Below, piece by piece: positions 60,164 through 64,000 of a stretch of DNA of 64,000 bases (its first letter is position 1; each line of letters starts with the position of its first letter). The notes under the pieces are model-generated. The model was not told the DNA's origin. It ran no database searches and saw nothing but the letters and a program-made list of their open reading frames with translations. The position numbers were made by a program, and so were the translations under genes. Source of the DNA: an uncultured Bacteroidia bacterium (GTDB taxonomy: Bacteria; Bacteroidota; Bacteroidia; Bacteroidales; ML635J-15); the NCBI GenBank assembly GCA_902776565.1, contig CACYQN010000012.1, positions 124,001 through 188,000 of the forward strand, given 5' to 3'.

Positions 60164-62278
60164 CTAACTGATGCTTCCATAATTGACCTTGTCCCTGTTG
60201 AACTCCTTCAAGGCCTTGACCAGCAATCCGTTTTCTGGCTTTTCAAGAGTCGGGTCGTCATCAAGGATTTCGTTGGCGATGTCGCGCACATACTGGATGA
60301 GTTGACCGTCCTGACTAAGACTTGCCATCTTTAGGTCGAAGGCAAAACCGCTCTGCTGCTTACCCTCCATATCGCCCGGACCACGCAACTTTAGGTCTGT
60401 TTCGGAGATTTCAAAGCCATCAGTACTGTTTACCATAGTGGAAATGCGGCTATAAGCATTTTCGGAAAGGTTGGGCTTTGTCATAAGTATGCAATACGAC
60501 TGAGCACTTCCGCGCCCTACCCTACCGCGCAACTGGTGCAACTGCGACAAGCCAAAACGCTCGGCACTCTCAATCACAATAACAGTAGCATTCGGCACAT
60601 CAACACCGACCTCAATAACCGTAGTTGCAACCATAATCTGTGCGTCGTTCTTTTCAAACAGTCTCATTCCCAATTCTTTCTGGTCGGGTTTCATACGACC
60701 GTGAACAACAGCCACATGGTAGTCAGGAGTCGGGAACTCGCGCGTAATGCGGTCGTAGCCGTCCTCCAAGTCCTTCAAGTCGGTTTTCTCCGACTCCGAA
60801 ATCAGCGGATACACAATATACACCTGATGCCCCTCCTCTATCTGCTTACGCATAAATCCGTAAACTTTAAGTCGGTATGCATCAGTGTAATGGCGAGTGA
60901 TAATTTTCGACCTGCCCTTAGGAAGTTCATCAATTACCGAAACATCAAGGTCGCCGTAAAGTGTCATTGCAAGTGTACGCGGAATCGGCGTGGCTGTCAT
61001 AACAAGAATATGCGGAGCAAGTTCGTTTTTCTTCCACAACTTTGCCCTCTGCTCCACTCCAAAACGGTGCTGCTCGTCAATCACAGCCATTCCAAGATTC
61101 TTGAACACAACGGTCTCCTCTATTAAGGCATGAGTTCCCACCAAAATATTAAGGCTTCCGTCGCGCAAACCACGGTCTATCTCCGTGCGTTCGCGCTGCT
61201 TGGTCGAGCCTGTGAGCAAACGTATGGTAACACCTATTCCATCAAGCAATTTCGACAGCGAACGGTAATGCTGCTGGGCAAGAACTTCGGTAGGCACCAT
61301 AAGGCAAGCCTGATAGCCGTTATCGACAGCCATAAGCATAGTCAGCAAGGCTACAAGCGTCTTTCCACTTCCCACATCGCCCTGCAAAAGTCGGTTCATC
61401 TGGCGACCGCTACATACATCGGCACGTATTTCCTGAAGCACACGAGTCTGCGCACCAGTCATCTTGAAAGGAATTTTCTTGTGGAAACATTCTTTCAGGT
61501 AGTTGTCCTTCTTACGCTCGAAAACAAATCCGCGCACAGTGCTATGGCGGTGAAGTTTTGCCTTCTGAATGTTGAGCTGTATTATGAAAAGTTCCTCGAA
61601 CTTTATTCGGTACTGCGCCTGACGAAGCATTTCGGCACTTCCGGGAAAATGAAGCTCGCAAAGAGTCTTTTCCAAGCCCAACAAATTGTATTTCTGTATG
61701 ATATGCCTTGGTAAAGTTTCCGAAACTTTGCCGTGTATTTCGGGCAAAAGAGTAGCGATGAGTGTCTGGAATGTCTTGGAATTGATGTAGTTATTCTTCG
61801 ACTGCTCGGTAGTGCTGTACTGCGGAGCAAGTGTCACCTGCGGTTTGCTCTGCCACTTCGACAGTTCCTCCATTTCGGGATGCACAATGTTGATTCGTCC
61901 ACTAAATTCGCTCGGCTTACCAAATAATATATAGGTCTTGTTTGCGTCAACGCTCTTGCTTATCCAGTCAATCCCTTGAAACCAAACAACTTCCACAACG
62001 CCAGTATTGTCGGTAAACGTTCCGACGAGTTTTTTCTTGTTGGCACCGATTTTCTGAAGTTCAAGACTTATGAATTTACCTTTCAACTGAATGTATGGCA
62101 AATCCTTGTTGAGTTCCGCAACAGAATAGAATCGGCTACGGTCAACATATCGGTACGGAAAATAGTAAAGCAAGTCGCGGAACGTGCGAATGCCAAATTC
62201 CTTCTTGAAAATTTCGGCACGCTTAGGTCCAACGCCTTTCAAATAGGTTATGTCCGTATCTAAAAATTCAGGTACCAT
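60164..62278 (-). CDS. recG: ATP-dependent DNA helicase RecG
   Basis: A 704-residue helicase that remodels stalled replication forks and Holliday junctions. ATG at 62278 starts MVPEFLDTDITYLKGVGPKRAEIFKKEFGIRTFRDLLYYFPYRYVDRSR, the expected wedge-domain N-terminus; the open frame upstream is antisense to the methyltransferase gene. Helicase motifs: LQGDVGSGKTLVALL, TEVLAQQHYRSL, VGTHALIEE, VIDEQHRFGVEQRAKL, MTATPIPRTLAMTLYGDLDVSVIDELPKGR, VATTVIEVGVDVPNATVIVIESAERFGLSQLHQLRGRVGRGSAQS. Length matches the family. Confidence 0.96.
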   Translation of the reverse strand: MVPEFLDTDITYLKGVGPKRAEIFKKEFGIRTFRDLLYYFPYRYVDRSRFYSVAELNKDLPYIQLKGKFISLELQKIGANKKKLVGTFTDNTGVVEVVWFQGIDWISKSVDANKTYILFGKPSEFSGRINIVHPEMEELSKWQSKPQVTLAPQYSTTEQSKNNYINSKTFQTLIATLLPEIHGKVSETLPRHIIQKYNLLGLEKTLCELHFPGSAEMLRQAQYRIKFEELFIIQLNIQKAKLHRHSTVRGFVFERKKDNYLKECFHKKIPFKMTGAQTRVLQEIRADVCSGRQMNRLLQGDVGSGKTLVALLTMLMAVDNGYQACLMVPTEVLAQQHYRSLSKLLDGIGVTIRLLTGSTKQRERTEIDRGLRDGSLNILVGTHALIEETVVFKNLGMAVIDEQHRFGVEQRAKLWKKNELAPHILVMTATPIPRTLAMTLYGDLDVSVIDELPKGRSKIITRHYTDAYRLKVYGFMRKQIEEGHQVYIVYPLISESEKTDLKDLEDGYDRITREFPTPDYHVAVVHGRMKPDQKELGMRLFEKNDAQIMVATTVIEVGVDVPNATVIVIESAERFGLSQLHQLRGRVGRGSAQSYCILMTKPNLSENAYSRISTMVNSTDGFEISETDLKLRGPGDMEGKQQSGFAFDLKMASLSQDGQLIQYVRDIANEILDDDPTLEKPENGLLVKALKEFNRDKVNYGSIS

Positions 62279-62308
62279 ACTTAGCGGTAAAACGACAAAG
62301 ATTTTTTC

Positions 62309-62316
62309 TAACTTTG
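62309..62316 (+). promoter_or_regulatory. -7 promoter box upstream of the methyltransferase gene
   Basis: TAACTTTG matches the Bacteroidota -7 consensus. Transcription would start near 62323, which excludes start codons before that point and supports the TTG at 62337. No convincing -33 TTTG is visible. Confidence 0.45.
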
Positions 62317-62336
62317 CAAGCGCAAAAATAATAATT

Positions 62337-63104
62337 TTGAAACTGCCAGGCAACATATCATACCTGATAAGGTCGAAGGAAAACGAAAAACTGCCCGATG
62401 TGTTCAACGAGTTCATACTCGACTCGATGTTCCAGATGAGCAGTTTCATCGACTGCTGCGAATACCGTGTGAATATGCTTGCCGACAACACCGAACTGAA
62501 CGTAACCGACTTTGGCACAGGCAAAAATGGCATTCGGAAAGTAAAGCAGATAGCACGGAAATCGTCAACCGAACCGCGCTATGGAGGTGTAATACAAAAG
62601 ATTATTGATTCGTTCGGCATAAAAAACGCGCTTGAACTCGGGACATCCATCGGCATTGGCACGATGTTTCTGGCAAAGGCAAATCCGAAAATAAATTTAA
62701 CTACCGTTGAAGGCTGTCCCGAAACCTACAAGTTTGCAAAAAACGAATATGCCAAGCGAAAGATCGGCAATGTCAGTTTCATAAACGACAACTTCGACCA
62801 TCTTTTCGACTGCAATGCCTTGAATGGACAGAAATTTGACCTTTCCCTCATCGACGGCAACCACACCTACGAAGCCACACTCAAATATTTCAACAATATT
62901 GTAAAGAAACATTGCGGAGAGAAATCCATAATCGTCATCGACGACATCAACTGGAGCCGCGATATGTTCCGCGCGTGGGAAGAAATTTCATCGCAAATGC
63001 CAAGTTCGTTGAGACTCAATCTTTTCCGTATGGGAATAATTTTCACCGGCTATGACTTGCCCAAAGCGGAAATTAAGGCGGAAATATATAAGGAAGGGAT
63101 GTAG
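62337..63104 (+). CDS. Class I SAM-dependent methyltransferase, O-methyltransferase type
   Basis: A 255-residue protein if it starts at TTG 62337 (MKLPGNISYLIRSKENEKLP); the frame is open to 62250, but that would overlap the recG start and lie before the probable promoter. SAM-binding motif I is NALELGTSIGIGTMFLAKA, followed by NLTTVEGCPETYKFAKNEY (acidic residue of motif II) and FDLSLIDGNHTYEATLKYFNNIVKKHCGEKSIIVIDDINWSRDM, the metal/substrate region of O-methyltransferases. Substrate is unknown. It is divergent from recG. Confidence 0.82.
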   Translation: MKLPGNISYLIRSKENEKLPDVFNEFILDSMFQMSSFIDCCEYRVNMLADNTELNVTDFGTGKNGIRKVKQIARKSSTEPRYGGVIQKIIDSFGIKNALELGTSIGIGTMFLAKANPKINLTTVEGCPETYKFAKNEYAKRKIGNVSFINDNFDHLFDCNALNGQKFDLSLIDGNHTYEATLKYFNNIVKKHCGEKSIIVIDDINWSRDMFRAWEEISSQMPSSLRLNLFRMGIIFTGYDLPKAEIKAEIYKEGM

Positions 63105-63194
63105 AATTGAACAAAATGCTGGAATAAATTTGCAAATTTACCGCCCCTATCAAAATTATTATTAACTTCGCGGTATAATTAAATACATAAATAT

Positions 63195-64000
63195 ATGAGA
63201 AGTTTATTGGTAATATTGAGCATTTGCCTGACTTGCACAATGTTGCAGTCGTGCATGCCGAAGACTACCACAATGCCTACGGCACATGGTAGTCCAGGGG
63301 ACATTATAGTGGTAATGAGCAACGAAAACTGGCAAGCAGAAGCCGGCGACAGCCTTAGAGCAATATTTTCTGAATTTTGCCCGAACCTGCCTTTCGAACA
63401 GCCGATTATGGACTTGCATCAGATTTCGTACGACAAGTTTGTAGAAATGAACCAGTTGCATCGCAACATAATTTTCTTCGAGAAAATTGCTGGACAGAAA
63501 AACGGCGTGGTAAATGTGGAAAACGACAAGTACGCCCGCAATCAGATATTCGTACGCATTACTGCTGCCAACCAGACAGAATTCGTGAAGGCGCTTTGCG
63601 AGCAACGAGATTACATCAAGAGGCTTTTCCTTACCGCCGACCGCGACCGATACATATATTCGTTCAGCAGAAGCCGCAACGAGATGGGCGAAAAGCAAAT
63701 TGCCGACACTTTCAACATCAGCATTTCGCTGCCGTCGGTTTACCGCATCGACGAGTTTCTGGATGATTTTTCGTGGATTTCGTACGAAACACAAAAGACC
63801 ACAAACGGAATCTTTGTGTACGAATATCCGCTGACCGACACCACCAATCTTTCTGTGGAACAGATAATTGCAATGCGCAACATAGTACTGCAGAAGAATG
63901 TACCTGGCGGACGCGAAGGCTCGTACATGACCACCGAAACAAAATTCGACTACCCGAGCATCGAAACCATAATGCACAACGGCACAAAAACCGCTGTTGT
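63195..64000 (+). CDS. DUF4837 family lipoprotein, 3' end cut by the window
   Basis: 268 residues are visible before the window ends. The signal MRSLLVILSICLTCTMLQSC has its lipobox Cys at 20. The mature sequence (MPKTTTMPTAHGSPGDIIVVMSNENWQAEAGDSLRAIFSEFCPNLPFEQPIMDLHQISYDKF ... IFVRITAANQTEFVKALCEQR ... VPGGREGSYMTTETKF) fits the DUF4837 family, lipoproteins of Bacteroidota with no known role. TAACTTCG at 63163-63170 is a likely -7 box. Completeness at the 3' end cannot be judged. Confidence 0.88.
   Translation, partial: MRSLLVILSICLTCTMLQSCMPKTTTMPTAHGSPGDIIVVMSNENWQAEAGDSLRAIFSEFCPNLPFEQPIMDLHQISYDKFVEMNQLHRNIIFFEKIAGQKNGVVNVENDKYARNQIFVRITAANQTEFVKALCEQRDYIKRLFLTADRDRYIYSFSRSRNEMGEKQIADTFNISISLPSVYRIDEFLDDFSWISYETQKTTNGIFVYEYPLTDTTNLSVEQIIAMRNIVLQKNVPGGREGSYMTTETKFDYPSIETIMHNGTKTAV

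Noticed and set aside
62279..62533. 85-residue N-terminal extension of RecG
   Set aside because: It is antisense to the methyltransferase gene and unlike RecG N-termini; MVPEFLDTDITYLKG is the natural start.

Overview
The window reads as chromosome of a member of the Bacteroidota, most likely order Bacteroidales. The signs are the Bacteroidota-type division and cell-wall cluster (mraZ to ftsZ, with an FtsL-like gene and a following YqeY gene), a type IX secretion pair (PorP/SprF and a PorE-like OmpA protein), proteins ending in type IX sorting domains, a DUF4783-nadC pair, and promoters of the TTTG-N18/19-TAnnTTTG type in place of TTGACA/TATAAT. Most genes lack a Shine-Dalgarno sequence, as expected for this phylum. 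No rRNA, prophage, transposase or CRISPR array is visible. Species cannot be fixed from the sequence alone.

Layout. 1-5143 (minus): guaB followed by three periplasmic folding-factor genes, ending in a surA cut by the window edge. 5449-7715 (plus): DUF4783, nadC and a YihY-type membrane protein. 8034-10083 (minus): gpsA and galE, bounded by two different short repeat elements. 10393-11115: a secreted protein of unknown function. 11427-27226: the division and peptidoglycan cluster, preceded by a textbook-like MraZ operator. 27375-34224: a small conserved gene with a YgjP-type metalloprotease, recQ, a lipoprotein, purD, a membrane protein and a polyprenyl synthase. 34306-41614 (minus): orphan vsr, an acyltransferase, the PorE-like/PorP pair, pckA and a lipoprotein. 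41800-41888: tRNA-Ser(GCT).

42271-55414 is the accessory part. It holds two tandem paralogous lipoproteins with unusually strong Shine-Dalgarno sites, gltX, an ECF sigma factor translationally coupled to an anti-sigma-like protein that ends in a type IX type-B-like sorting domain, an AbiE-type toxin-antitoxin pair, an AAA ATPase with three candidate operators, and a ~1000-residue cell-surface repeat protein with a type IX type A sorting domain. 55673-64000: a DUF819 membrane protein, an outer-membrane barrel, an MFS sugar transporter, recG, a methyltransferase and a truncated DUF4837 lipoprotein.

The most notable unlisted structure is a set of short non-autonomous mobile elements (MITE-like). 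Three carry visible target duplications: 8 bp at 43599-43814 and 50368-50698, and 13 bp with one mismatch at 42105-42260. One element end supplies part of the galE stop codon, another duplicated a lipoprotein stop codon, and a REP-like motif is read in frame inside a type IX sorting domain. The most notable protein is the anti-sigma/type-B-sorting fusion, a candidate sensor linking type IX secretion to transcription; that role is inference.
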